Below are positions 1-9,600 of a stretch of DNA of 64,000 nt, piece by piece. The notes under the pieces were generated by a model. The model was given only the letters and a program-made list of their open reading frames with translations, ran no database searches and had not been told where the DNA came from. How positions within the stretch are numbered: position 1 is the stretch's first letter; each line of letters begins with the position of its first letter. This stretch comes from Geomonas oryzae. GTDB taxonomy: Bacteria > Desulfobacterota > Desulfuromonadia > Geobacterales > Geobacteraceae. A program made the position numbers and the translations under genes. The stretch is taken from contig NZ_RAHW01000007.1 of NCBI RefSeq assembly GCF_004117875.1, forward strand, positions 248,001 through 312,000, read 5' to 3'.

Positions 1-1416
1 CTTTTCGCCGCCCTGCTCTTCGTAGCACATCCGCTGCAGACGCAGGCGGTGACCTACATCATCCAGAGGCTCGCTTCACTTGCCACCCTCTTCTTCGTCC
101 TCTCCCTTTTTTGCTACGCGAAGGCGCGCCTGCTGCAGCAGGCGGGGGGGGGAACCCTGCGCTGGAAGCCGGTGCTGCTTCAGCTTTGCGCCCTGGCCGC
201 CGCCGGGTGTGCCATGAAGACGAAGGAGATCGCCTTCACCCTCCCCTTCGTCGTCGTGCTCTACGAGTTCCTCTTCTTCAGGATGAGCGCCGTGAAGAGG
301 CTCCTCTTCATAGCCCCGATGACCTTGATGGTGCTGGTGGTTCCGATAAGCCTCATCGGCTCCGGGCGCCCCATCGGGACCCTCATCGCCGACGTGAACA
401 CCCTCACCAGGGTCGAAAGCAACATCTCCCGGCTGGACTACCTCTATACCCAGTTCGCCGTGATCACCACGTACCTGAGGCTTCTCTTTGTCCCGGTGCG
501 CCAGAGCATCGACTACGACTTTCCGGTCTACCACTCCCTCGGCAACGTCCCGGTCGCGCTCTCCCTCCTGCTCCTTCTGGCGCTGCTGCTCCTCTCCCTT
601 TACCTTTTGCGGCGCAGCTCGCACGGCGAGCCCCTGCTTAGGCTTATATCCTTCGGGATCCTCTGGTTCTTCATCACCCTCTCGGTCGAGTCGAGCATCA
701 TCCCTATCGCCGACGTGATTTTCGAGCACCGCGTCTACCTCCCCTCGGTCGGCGCCTTCATCGCACTCGCAGCGCTTTTCTCGCTTCTGTCGCGACGGCT
801 CCCGGCGAAGGCGACATGTGCCGTGCTCGGCATGGTGGTGCTCGCCCTTGCCGCCACCACCTACGCACGCAACGCGGTCTGGGGGAGCGAGCTGTCTTTC
901 TGGTCCGATGCGGTCAGCAAGGCCCCCGGCAAGGGGCGCCCGCAGTACAACCTGGCCCTCGCCTTCGACAAGATGAACCGCACCGACGAGGCGCTCGTAC
1001 ACGCCATCGAGGCGGCACGGCTGGCTCCAGGCGAGCCATACGCTTACAACCTCATCGGGAGCATCATGGGAAGAACCGGCAGGGTCGAGCAGGCGGCGGC
1101 GGCCCTGACCGAGGCGATCAGGCTCGCGCCGCAGGTCGTCGCCCCTCACATCAACCTGGGGGACATGTACCGGATGTCCGGACTGACCGACCAGGCCCTG
1201 GAGCAGTACCAGATCGCTCTCAGGCTGGACCCGGCGAATCCGGACATCTACTACAAGATCGGCGTGGTCCAAGCGGGGATAAACGACCTGGACAAGGCGG
1301 TCATCTTCTTTCAGTGCGCGGCGAGCATCGCCCCGGGGCGCCCGGATTACCGCAGGGCCCTGGACGGGGCACGCTCCATGCTGGAGCGAAAACAGGCGAT
1401 GACCCGGAACCGCTGA
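1..1416 (+). CDS. TMTC-like membrane protein with TPR repeats (5' partial)
   Basis: The frame is open from base 1, so the gene starts upstream of the window; 471 residues are visible. The N-terminal half is a run of hydrophobic segments containing the HPLQTQAVTYIIQR stretch typical of polytopic TMTC/O-mannosyltransferase-like TPR proteins, followed by a KTKEIAFTLPF segment that is also conserved in that family. The C-terminal ~140 residues are three to four TPR units (for example PYAYNLIGSIMGRTGRVEQA), probably periplasmic. Known relatives are linked to protein or cell-surface glycosylation, but the substrate cannot be read here. A G9 tract at about 144-152 is inside the gene and the frame is conserved on both sides of it. 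Confidence 0.8.
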   Translation, partial: LFAALLFVAHPLQTQAVTYIIQRLASLATLFFVLSLFCYAKARLLQQAGGGTLRWKPVLLQLCALAAAGCAMKTKEIAFTLPFVVVLYEFLFFRMSAVKRLLFIAPMTLMVLVVPISLIGSGRPIGTLIADVNTLTRVESNISRLDYLYTQFAVITTYLRLLFVPVRQSIDYDFPVYHSLGNVPVALSLLLLLALLLLSLYLLRRSSHGEPLLRLISFGILWFFITLSVESSIIPIADVIFEHRVYLPSVGAFIALAALFSLLSRRLPAKATCAVLGMVVLALAATTYARNAVWGSELSFWSDAVSKAPGKGRPQYNLALAFDKMNRTDEALVHAIEAARLAPGEPYAYNLIGSIMGRTGRVEQAAAALTEAIRLAPQVVAPHINLGDMYRMSGLTDQALEQYQIALRLDPANPDIYYKIGVVQAGINDLDKAVIFFQCAASIAPGRPDYRRALDGARSMLERKQAMTRNR

Positions 1417-1426
1417 CAGTTTCGGA

Positions 1427-1446
1427 GCGGCTGTATGGACAGCCGC
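1427..1446. repeat. short inverted repeat between TPR gene and lipoprotein gene
   Basis: A 7-bp perfect stem (gcggctg/cagccgc) with a 6-base loop lies just after the TPR gene stop. There is no T-tract, so it is not a convincing intrinsic terminator. It may be a processing or attenuation hairpin in the 72-base gap. Confidence 0.4.
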
Positions 1447-1488
1447 CCATGTAACACCGGCAATATGAAATGAGTAAGGAGACAAGGT

Positions 1489-2172
1489 ATGAAAAAACGG
1501 ATGGTAGCAGCAGCGAGCATGTCAGTTGGCGTCATGGCACTTTTCCAGGCGGGATGCACCACGGTATCCAAGCCTGCGGCTAAACCGGCGGCAGACCCCG
1601 CCGCGGCCCAAAATGCGCCGCAGCCCGCCGATTACGAAGTGCGCGCGCTCTCCGGCAAGGTCGCGGAGAGCATGTACGTGGCCGGGTACACCTACCTCAA
1701 GGTGGAGAAGGACGGCAAGGCCACCTGGGCCGCGGTAAGCGGTGATCCGAAGGTGGAGGTGGGCAAGGAAGTTGAAGTCAAGAAGGGGATGGTGCTGAAG
1801 AACTTCACCAGCAAGTCGCTGAACCGCAAGTTCGACGAGATCATCTTCTCGGATGGGCTCGTGGCGCATGACCAGGCTCCTCCGATCTCCATGCAGGCGA
1901 TCGGCGGCAAGGTGGCCGAAACCATGGATGCCGGCGGGTACAGCTACGCGCGCCTCGAGAAGGACGGCAAGAGCGTCTGGGTTGCGCTGCCGATCATGCA
2001 GTTGAAGGTCGGGCAGGAGATCGAGATCGAGAACGCGATGCCGATGAACTCCTTCAGCAGCAAGAGCCTGAACCGCACCTTCGACGTCATCTATTTCGCC
2101 TCCGGCATCAAGGGCGGCCAGCCTGCGGGCGGCCAGACCATGCCCCCGGGGCACCCGCCGATCGGCAAATAG
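1489..2172 (+). CDS. NrfJ-like lipoprotein with two tandem OB-type repeats
   Basis: This 227-residue protein has a signal peptide ending in a lipobox (FQAGC, Cys23), so it is probably membrane-anchored. Two homologous ~75-residue repeats (about 53-123 and 136-207) each carry the pattern SGKVAE-M..GGY.Y...EKDGK..W.A...VGxE followed by F.SKSLNR.FD.I.F, the signature of NrfJ-like proteins found near nitrite reductase and cytochrome genes in epsilon- and deltaproteobacteria. The function of that family is not established; a redox or metal-related periplasmic role is usually assumed. The start is supported by AAGGAG nine bases upstream. A strong intrinsic terminator follows, so this is a short transcript. 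Confidence 0.8.
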   Translation: MKKRMVAAASMSVGVMALFQAGCTTVSKPAAKPAADPAAAQNAPQPADYEVRALSGKVAESMYVAGYTYLKVEKDGKATWAAVSGDPKVEVGKEVEVKKGMVLKNFTSKSLNRKFDEIIFSDGLVAHDQAPPISMQAIGGKVAETMDAGGYSYARLEKDGKSVWVALPIMQLKVGQEIEIENAMPMNSFSSKSLNRTFDVIYFASGIKGGQPAGGQTMPPGHPPIGK

Positions 2173-2194
2173 TTACAGGCAACACCGTTGCATG

Positions 2195-2228
2195 AAAGAG
2201 GGGACGAGCAATCGTCCCCTCTTTTTTT
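2195..2228 (+). terminator. intrinsic terminator after the NrfJ-like lipoprotein
   Basis: A GC-rich stem (aaagaggggacga / tcgtcccctcttt) with a gcaa tetraloop is followed by a run of seven T on the plus strand. It lies 23 bases after the stop codon of the lipoprotein gene. Confidence 0.92.
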
Positions 2229-2428
2229 GTGCCGCGGCGGAGACCAAGGCAAATCCGCCCCGTCCCCCTTCGCAAAGTGTGTGGGGTGGGGGACGTTATG
2301 CCTACTGCTTCGCTTTGTGGAGGCGACCAACTTGATGTCCCGGAATTTCAGGACCAACCTCGCAAAGTGGGAACGCGAGTAGACTTATAACGTTTAATGG
2401 CCAATTTGCTTCCCCCTGACCATAGCGC

Positions 2429-2455
2429 AAAAAAACCCGCCTCTTTCGAGGCGGG
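2429..2455 (-). terminator. intrinsic terminator of the first decaheme cytochrome gene
   Basis: On the minus strand the stem cccgcctc/gaggcggg with a four-base loop is followed by seven U. It lies 37 bases past the stop codon. The same cccgcctcTTTCgaggcggg hairpin recurs after the paralogous gene (6550-6573), so terminator and gene appear to have been duplicated together. Confidence 0.92.
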
Positions 2456-2491
2456 GCACATACGTATTGAGTTGAAAATTGGATCCCAGCT

Positions 2492-5400
2492 TTATGGACG
2501 CTCGTAAGCAGCCCATGCACCAGTGGTGCGGCTCCAGGCGAGGATGTAAAGCATCCCACTGGTGGTGGTGCCATACGGAGTGGTGATGGAGGTCTTACCG
2601 TCAGCCCCTACTGCGGTGTTATATGCTGCGGTGTCCTTAACGAACAGCGGCTGGTTGTTCGCGTCAACCATGCCGGAAGCAAGTGCGGTAGCACCGACCG
2701 ACTGGTCGATCGCCTTGTTGTCAAGGAAGTCGATGGTGTCGTACAGCAACCTGCGAGCGTAGGTACGGGCGTGGACGTAGGCAGCCGGATCGCGCTTCAG
2801 CAGGTTGATGTTGAAACACGCGCCCATCAGTTTCTCAGCCTGTGCAGCGTTAAGTGCACCACCGCGGGTCCAGTCCTTGACAGCGCCGTTGGTGGCGTTC
2901 TTGTCGTAGAAGTAGGGATATGCGGCTTGGTTGTAGGTGATGTTGTAGTTGTCCTCGAGGACCTTGAGAGCCAGGGTAAGGGTTGCCTGGAACGGTTCGG
3001 ACTGCTCCTCAATGAAGGTCTTGAGAGCAACAGTGTCAGACACCTCAGAGGCGTGGCAGTTGATACAAATTCCGTTGAGGGCCTTGGTGCCGACCTCAAG
3101 GGTGTGCTCAGCAATACCGTTGTCACCCATGGCGACATCGCCTTTGGCATAATGGCAGGTCACGCACGGGCCACCGGTGTCGGGAAAGCCCGACATGAAC
3201 TCAATCGGGCGTGGATTATGGTCAATGCTAGTCATACCGAGTTTACGATGGGTAGAGGTCAGCTTACCAGCCACTGCTGAGCCGGTTACGTCAACGGTCT
3301 GGTCGGCGTCGGAGGTCATGGTCTGACCGTAGGACACGATCCCGGTGCCGGTGGTGCCGGCAACTTGGGTCTGCGGTGCCACGAAGTTGACGTAGCCGCC
3401 TTTCACGTACATCAGAGCACCGGCTGCCATGTAGTGGGAGTTCACAAAACCTACGTTTGTGAAATCGTTGCCTGTCGCGGTGAGTGCCGTGACGTTCTCG
3501 CCGGAAGCTTGTCCGATGTGGCAGACAAGGCAGGTGTTGGAAGCCTGCACATCCGGGTAAATTGCAGGGGAGCCATTGAAGTTGTAGTCAGCCTTGACTG
3601 CACCCGGGTTACGCAGTGCGCCGGTTGCGGAGTCAGTGTGGCAGCCCCAGCAGTAGAGCAGTTCGTTGGAGCCGGAGCCGGTGGTTGCCGTCCAGCCCGG
3701 GAGGTGCGAGAAATTGTTGTTAGCTGCGTTGTAGGTAGCCGGAGCGCCCATGTAGTTGGCAGCGCCAGTTGCGGTGTGGCACTTCTCGCAGGAAGCGCGG
3801 TTGCCGGTACCCTGGGTCTGATCCCAGTTGTAGTGAACCCATGCTGCTCCGGTGGTCTCGGTTGCACCGACGGTCTTGAGTAATGCGTTTGCGCTCGGGG
3901 TGCCGTTGGCAGCGTCTGTGGTCGTGCGCTTGTAGTCTTCAAGGTAGGTCCTGGTGCTGCCCGGACGGAAAAATGGAACCAAACCACTGGGCACGTTGTA
4001 GTAAAGGGCCGCGTTGGTCACGAGGGCTGCTTCTTTGTTGGCAAGGATCTTACCAGCGTGGCCGGACTCGGCCCACTCTTCCTGGATTGCTACATCAGCC
4101 TTGTGCAGGTTGTGGCAGTCAGCGCAGGGGGTCGCACCTGCTTTACGCAGGTTGTAGCCTTCGATGACGGCGGTGGTTGCAGCGTTGTCGTAGTGCGAGT
4201 CGGAGATGGTGCGTTCGACGCTGGCGGAGCTGCCGTCGTGGTAGTTGCCGACCAGGGCTCCGGAGTTGTTTATCAGGGTGTGGCAGCCGGTGCACACGTC
4301 GTACTGGTCAAGCTGGCCGTTCCCGTTCGGGTCCCAGACTACCGGCGCTTTGGCAACGGTGTCGTAGGTGTTTACTGCTCGGAGGATGTTGCCGCCGTTG
4401 TGCGGATCCTGAGCGTGGCAGGCGGCGCAGCTGATACCGTTGCTGGAGGTGAGCCCGGTGGAAGCGGTGGTCCAGGCAGCTTTAGCGTCGGCGTTGTTAA
4501 GCACGTCGGCGTAGCCGCCGGTGTAACCGGCTGCGAACCCTACGATGGCACCTTCGGTTGCGTGGCAGCGCTGGCAGGTACCGGTGGTGTGGCCGGAAGC
4601 GTTGCCGTGTGCGCCGGTCTGCCATGCGGTGGTGATGACCGCGTTCCTGTAGCTGTGGCAGGTGGTGCAGGCGTTGTGCGGCTGAATGGTGATGATGCCG
4701 GCCTTGGTGACCGGGAAGCTTTGGCCTAAGAGGGTGGCAGTGAAGGTCAGACTAAAAGTACCGGAGGTCTGGAACTTTATGAAAAAAGGGTTCGTCCCTG
4801 TCACAATTCCATCTGTAGCACTAGTGGAAACAGCATAAGTAGTACCAGGTATGTCCGTACAAGTTACTGTAAGTGTATCTCCTGGACTAAGCAGGTAAGA
4901 ACTAATGCGGCAGTCCGGCTTGACAGCCACTCTTTGGCGAAAATCCGCGGTGAAGGCGTCGCTTGCATTGACCTGCACCACTTTGGAAATAACATCGCCT
5001 AATTGTCCGTTCACGACAATATCAGCTACACTGGTGACTAGATAATCAGCGTTCGGCAGCGCGGTGACTTTCACGTATGCGCCCGGTTTCAAATTGAGGC
5101 TGGACATGCTGCTGGAACCGTAGACGGCACCAGAGGCGTCGCAGCGTTGCAAGACGACTCTGCCGCCTGCCGCGGGTTGGGTGGCCGTCACAGTGAAAAG
5201 GTTCTGCTTGAAGTAAGCCACCAGGGACTGGCTGTTCCTGATAGACACATAACCAGCTGGGACCGCTTGAACGGTGTAGGTGCCGTTTGCGTCCTTAGCC
5301 ACTGTGCCGGTCACGTCTACCCCATTCAGGATGACAGAGGAAACTGAGTAGCCTGTCTCAGGATCTACAGTAAAGGTCTGGCTGGAAAGGCCGGTTAAGT

Positions 5401-5575
5401 TATCCTGTTTGTAATACCCGATGGAGGGTACACCAACCCGGCCCAGCGCAATTGTCTTGGTCCCATCGGAGACGGTGCCCTTGCCGCTGCCGATCTTTGC
5501 TGTGACGGTCCACGCATTGGCGAACGCCGGAAGCGCAAGCACGAGGAAACAGAGGAACCCGATTTTTCTCAACAT
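2492..5575 (-). CDS. secreted decaheme c-type cytochrome (paralogue 1)
   Basis: This 1027-residue protein starts at ATG 5575 behind AAGGAG; the open frame extends upstream, but this start gives an ideal Sec signal peptide (MLRKIGFLCFLVLALPAFANA). Residues ~25-300 have no heme sites and look like beta-sandwich/Ig-like domains. Residues ~300-840 carry ten CXXCH heme-binding motifs (CTTCH, CQRCH, CAACH, CTGCH, CADCH, CEKCH, CWGCH, CLVCH, CVTCH, CINCH), followed by a heme-free tail. No lipobox is present, so it is probably periplasmic or extracellular. The heme region is almost the same as that of 6606-9644, while the N-terminal part diverges. A sigma-54 type promoter lies upstream. A role in extracellular electron transfer is inferred. 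Confidence 0.9.
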   Translation of the reverse strand: MLRKIGFLCFLVLALPAFANAWTVTAKIGSGKGTVSDGTKTIALGRVGVPSIGYYKQDNLTGLSSQTFTVDPETGYSVSSVILNGVDVTGTVAKDANGTYTVQAVPAGYVSIRNSQSLVAYFKQNLFTVTATQPAAGGRVVLQRCDASGAVYGSSSMSSLNLKPGAYVKVTALPNADYLVTSVADIVVNGQLGDVISKVVQVNASDAFTADFRQRVAVKPDCRISSYLLSPGDTLTVTCTDIPGTTYAVSTSATDGIVTGTNPFFIKFQTSGTFSLTFTATLLGQSFPVTKAGIITIQPHNACTTCHSYRNAVITTAWQTGAHGNASGHTTGTCQRCHATEGAIVGFAAGYTGGYADVLNNADAKAAWTTASTGLTSSNGISCAACHAQDPHNGGNILRAVNTYDTVAKAPVVWDPNGNGQLDQYDVCTGCHTLINNSGALVGNYHDGSSASVERTISDSHYDNAATTAVIEGYNLRKAGATPCADCHNLHKADVAIQEEWAESGHAGKILANKEAALVTNAALYYNVPSGLVPFFRPGSTRTYLEDYKRTTTDAANGTPSANALLKTVGATETTGAAWVHYNWDQTQGTGNRASCEKCHTATGAANYMGAPATYNAANNNFSHLPGWTATTGSGSNELLYCWGCHTDSATGALRNPGAVKADYNFNGSPAIYPDVQASNTCLVCHIGQASGENVTALTATGNDFTNVGFVNSHYMAAGALMYVKGGYVNFVAPQTQVAGTTGTGIVSYGQTMTSDADQTVDVTGSAVAGKLTSTHRKLGMTSIDHNPRPIEFMSGFPDTGGPCVTCHYAKGDVAMGDNGIAEHTLEVGTKALNGICINCHASEVSDTVALKTFIEEQSEPFQATLTLALKVLEDNYNITYNQAAYPYFYDKNATNGAVKDWTRGGALNAAQAEKLMGACFNINLLKRDPAAYVHARTYARRLLYDTIDFLDNKAIDQSVGATALASGMVDANNQPLFVKDTAAYNTAVGADGKTSITTPYGTTTSGMLYILAWSRTTGAWAAYERP

Positions 5576-5735
5576 GTATACTCCTTGTGGATTTAGTCTG
5601 CAGCTACTGCGTTGAGGAACGATAAGGTTCGGCCCGTCCTTCAAAATCACTCCCCCGTGTTCTGCCAGGAGACGGCAATGCCGCTACGCGATTTGCCGCA
5701 GTGAATACAGTTAAAAACGGCACATAAGTTTTCTC

Positions 5736-5751
5736 TGCAATGCGTATACCA
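5736..5751 (-). promoter_or_regulatory. sigma-54 type promoter for the first decaheme cytochrome
   Basis: The minus strand reads TGGTATACGCATTGCA. The GG (-24) and GC (-12) elements have the required 10-base gap and the TTGCA element is perfect. It would give a leader of about 150 bases before ATG 5575. The -24 half matches the TGGCACG consensus only at TGG and one further position. Confidence 0.65.
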
Positions 5752-5779
5752 CAAGGGTTATATCTACTTAGGTTTCACC

Positions 5780-5795
5780 GGTGCCTCACGGCACC
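5780..5795 (-). repeat. GNRA-type hairpin upstream of the decaheme promoter
   Basis: On the minus strand a perfect 6-bp stem GGUGCC/GGCACC closes a GUGA loop. It is about 40 bases upstream of the sigma-54 element, so it is DNA upstream of the transcript unless another start exists. An 8-base direct repeat TGCAATGC is at 5736-5743 and 5801-5808. Function unknown. Confidence 0.4.
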
Positions 5796-6131
5796 CCGCT
5801 TGCAATGCCCTAAAAACTTGTCTTTTTTTAATTTGGATTTTTATCCAGCCATCCCCCCCCCTCTTCTTACCAATCGAGCGTCCCTCTAATAGCCAAGTCG
5901 CAAGTAAGCCTTCTCGCGTTGTCCAGGCCACGACGTCAGGCATAAGGCGTAGTAATTCGATACCGTCAAAAAGACGGCTATACGGCCGGTGACATCCTGG
6001 TGATCACATCTGTTTCAATAAGTGGAATGTTAAGATGGCGGTGCAAATGAAGGAGCAGGGAGAGGGTCGGCGTTACACGGCATGACTACGGTGGAAGCGG
6101 ACAGAATCGGCGACTACGCAAACGACAGGCG

Positions 6132-6518
6132 CTATTCGGGAGTACTTTGGGGCTGATAATAGTCGTTGGGGTCGGTGGTGGAGAGATCGCGATTTTTCTT
6201 GGCATTCAAGGCGGCGCGAGCGACACGCGCTTTGGCCCTGGCCAATTCTTGCTGTTTTCTCGCCAACTTCCCAACTGATTTGGTTTCTTCTTCATCATCT
6301 TCTTTATTCGCTTTGGACGGGGCTTTGGCAACCTGCACCGGCGCGGGCTTTACTTCGACTGGCGTTACCACCACCTTATCGGAAGATGACTTGCCTTGAG
6401 CATCGCCGTTGTACTCGACGATGATTTCGGTTTCGGTTTCGTGGATCTTGAATTCTGCGGCATGAGCGGAGAAAGGAATAACTGCTGCGATAGTCAATGC
6501 TAGGATTGTTTTCTTCAT
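6132..6518 (-). CDS. small exported hypothetical protein between the decaheme twins
   Basis: A 128-residue protein begins at ATG 6518 (AAGG seven bases upstream) with a clear Sec signal peptide (KKTILALTIAAVIPFSAHA, about 20 residues). The mature part is acidic then basic: EFKIHETETEIIVEYNGD, a linker, an acidic DDEEE patch, and a Lys/Arg/Ala-rich helical stretch (KLARKQQELARAKARVAR). No heme or metal motif is seen. I do not recognise a family. It lies just downstream of the terminator of the second decaheme gene, so read-through could give low co-expression. Confidence 0.65.
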   Translation of the reverse strand: MKKTILALTIAAVIPFSAHAAEFKIHETETEIIVEYNGDAQGKSSSDKVVVTPVEVKPAPVQVAKAPSKANKEDDEEETKSVGKLARKQQELARAKARVARAALNAKKNRDLSTTDPNDYYQPQSTPE

Positions 6519-6543
6519 GACCTTGTCCCCCTCACCCGTTTGG

Positions 6544-6573
6544 AAAAAAGCCCCGCCTCTTTCGAGGCGGGGC
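6544..6573 (-). terminator. intrinsic terminator of the second decaheme cytochrome gene
   Basis: The minus-strand stem gccccgcctc/gaggcggggc with a four-base loop is followed by six U. It lies 33 bases after the stop at 6606 and matches the hairpin at 2436-2455. Confidence 0.92.
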
Positions 6574-6605
6574 AGAGACTGCATCAAATCAAGATTCAGA
6601 TCTTA

Positions 6606-9600
6606 CTACGGACGGACCCAAGCGTTCCAGGCACCGGAGGTACGGTTGTAACCAGCGAGGTACTTGTAACCTTCGGTGGTGAGCGTATCAGTTGCGGTCG
6701 CGCCTTTCACGAACACGTCGTTGCCCAGTGCATCTTTCTGGCCGGAAGCAGCTGCGGTAGCTGCTGCGGACTGGTTCATGACGCCATCGTCAAGGAAGTC
6801 GATGGTGTCAAACAGCAGCCTGCGTGCGTAGGTACGAGCGTGTGCGTATGCAGCCGGATCGCGCTTCAGCAGGTTGATGTTGAAGCATGCGCCCATGAGC
6901 TTCTCGGCGTCAGCAGCGGAAAGCGGGGTGGCGAGGAAGTTGGAACGGGTCCAGTTCTTCACTGCGCCAGCGCTTGCGCTCTGGTCGTAGAAGTAGGGGT
7001 AAGCCGACTGGTTGTAGGTGATGTTGTACTTGGTGGAAAGCAGGTTGAGTGCCAGGGTCAGGGTCGCCTGGAACGGCTCGGACTGCTCTTCTACGAAGGT
7101 CTCGAGGCTCGGAGCATCGAAAGCTTCGCTGCTGTGGCACTTGACGCAGACACCGTTGACGGTCTTGGTGCCGAACTCAAGGGTGTGGTCGGCAACGCCG
7201 TTGTCGCCCTTGGTTACATCACCCTTGGCGTAGTGGCAAGTGACGCAAGGACCGTCGCTGTCAAGGTTGCCGGCTACGAAGAAGCTCGGGTTGTGGGAGT
7301 CGCCGTGGATTGCAGCGGTACCCAGTTTGCGGTGGGTAGAGGTCAGGGCACCTGCTACTGCTGCGCCGGTGACATCAACGGTCATGTCAGCGTCGGAGGT
7401 GAGGGACTGGCCGTAGGAAACGGTGCCTGCTGCGGTGTTAGCCGGGACGAAGTTGGTGTAACCACCTTTCACGTACATGAGCGAACCTGCTGCCATGTAG
7501 TGGGAGTTTACGAAGCTTACGTTGGTGAAGGTGTTGCCTGCTGCAGTAAGAGCGGTGATGCTGTCGCCGGAAGCCTGGCCGATGTGGCAGGAGAGGCAGG
7601 TGTTGGAAGCCTGTACATCCGGGTAGGTTGCAACGGCGCCCTTGTAGTTGTAGTCAGCCTTGACTGCACCCGGGTTGCGAAGCGCGCCGGTTGCGGAGTC
7701 AGAGTGGCAGCCCCAGCAGTAGAGCAGTTCGTTGGAGCCGGAGCCGGTGGTTGCAGTCCAGCCCGGGAGGTGCGAGAAGTTGTTGTTAGCTGCGTTGTAG
7801 GTAGCCGGAGCGCTCATGTAATTGGCAGCGCCGGTTGCGGTGTGGCACTTCTCGCAGGTTGCGCGGTTGTTGGTACCCTGGGTCTGATCCCAGTTGTAGT
7901 GAACCCAGGCAGCACCGGTGGTCTCGGTTGCACCTACGGTCTTGAGGAGAGCGTTTGCGCTCAGGGTGCCGTTGGTAGCGTCAACGATGGTGCGCTTGTA
8001 GTCTTCGATGTAGGTCCTGGTGCTGCCCGGACGGAGGGAGTACGGATCGGTACCGGCAGCTGCGCCGTAGTACAGGATGGAGTTGCTCTCGAGAGCGGCG
8101 GTCTTGTTGGCAAGGATCTTACCAGCGTGGCCGGACTCAGCCCACTCTTCCTGGATTGCTACGTCAGCTTTGTGCAGGTTGTGGCAGTCGGCGCAGGGGG
8201 TATCGCCGGTTTTGCGCAGGTTGTAGCCTTCCACGACGGAGGTGGTTGCCGGGTTGTCGTAGTGGGAGTCGGTGATGGTGCGCTCAACGCTCGGGGAGCT
8301 GCCGTCGTGGTAGTTGCCGACCACGGTACCTGCGTTGTTGGTCAGGGTGTGGCAGCCGGTGCAGACGTCGTACTGGTCAAGCTTGCCGTTCCCGTTCGGG
8401 TCCCAGGTCACAGCAGCTTTGGCTGCGGTGTCGTAGGTGTTTACTGCGCGGAGGTTGTTGCCACCGTTGTGCGGATCCTGAGCGTGGCAAACGGTGCAGC
8501 TGATGCCGTTGCTGGAAGCCAGCGGCTGGACGGAGCCCCAAGCCAGTTTGGCGTCGGCGTTGTTAAGCACGTCGGCGTAGCCGCCGGTGTAGCCGGCTGC
8601 GAAGCCTGCGATAGCGCCTTCGGTTGCGTGGCAGCGCTGGCAGGTACCGGTGGTGTGGCCGGAAGCGTTGCCGTGTGCGCCGGTCTGCCATGCGGTGGTG
8701 ATGACCGCGTTGCGGTTGCTGTGGCAGGTGGTGCAGGCGTTGTTCGGCTGAACGGTGATGATGCCGGTCTTGGTGATCGGGAAGCTCTGGCCGCCGACGG
8801 TGGCGGTCACGGTCACGGCGTAGGTACCGGAGGTCGGGAACTTAACGGTGAACGGGTTGGTGCCGGTCACGGTTGCGTCAGCCGCGGTGGTGGTGGCAGC
8901 ATAGGTCACGCCGGTCATGTTGGACACGGAAGAAGCAGTGACGGTAACGCTGTCGCCCGGGCTTGCGATGTTGGTGCTGACGGAGAAGTTCGGCTTAACC
9001 ACCGGAACCTGGCCGAAGGTAGCGGTGAGGGAGCCGGCTGCGTTCACCTGCACAACCTTGGAAACCACGTCGCCGGCTGCGCCGGTCACGGTTGTGTCGC
9101 CGGCCACGCTGGCAACAGCGTAGTCTGCGTTCGGCAGGGCAACGACTTTCACGTATGCGCCCGGCTTCAGGTTGGCGAGGCTGTACATGCTGCTGGAGCC
9201 GAAGACAACGCCGGAAGCGTTGCAGCGCTGCAGGACGATCCTGCCGCCTGCTAACGGCTGGGTAGCCGTCACGGTCAGAAGGTTCTGCTTGAAGTAAACC
9301 ACCAGGGACTGGCTGTTCCTGATCGGGGAACCGGCGTTGACGGTGTAGGTCCCGTTTGCGTCCTGAGCCACGGTGCCGGTCACGTCTGCGCCGTTCATGA
9401 TGACGGAGGAGATCGAGTAACCTGCATCCGGGTCAACGGTGAATACCTGGCTGGTAAGACCGGTCACGTTGTCCTGCTTGTAGTACCCGATGGAGGGAAC
9501 GCCGGTCTGGCCAAGTGCGATGGTCTTCACGCCATCGGAGACGGTGCCCTTGCCGCTGCCGATCTTCGCCGTGACGGTCCACGCATTGGCGAATGCCGGG

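Larger units (their letters stand above)
5576..6131. other. 556-base intergenic region, no gene seen
   Basis: This gap separates the first decaheme gene from the small secreted protein gene. It holds the ribosome site AAGGAG, the sigma-54 type promoter, the GNRA hairpin and a small ccgtc/gacgg hairpin at 5963-5977. It is visibly more AT-rich than the flanking genes. No open frame with a credible start was found. Confidence 0.6.

Noticed and set aside
76..1485. 469-codon minus-strand frame
   Set aside because: It is antisense to the TMTC-like gene, which has clear transmembrane and TPR motifs; the minus frame has no recognisable domain.
5576..6131. Possible c-di-GMP/cGAMP (GEMM) riboswitch upstream of cytochrome genes
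   Set aside because: Such riboswitches are common before Geobacter cytochromes, so I looked for the conserved GCAAAGCC/GGAAAGCC core and the GNRA arm pairing here and in 10520-11075. A GNRA hairpin exists but the core does not.
6540..9254. 904-codon open frame on the plus strand
   Set aside because: It lies antisense to the decaheme cytochrome gene; it has no signal, domain or ribosome site, and arises from the GC-rich codon pattern of the real gene.
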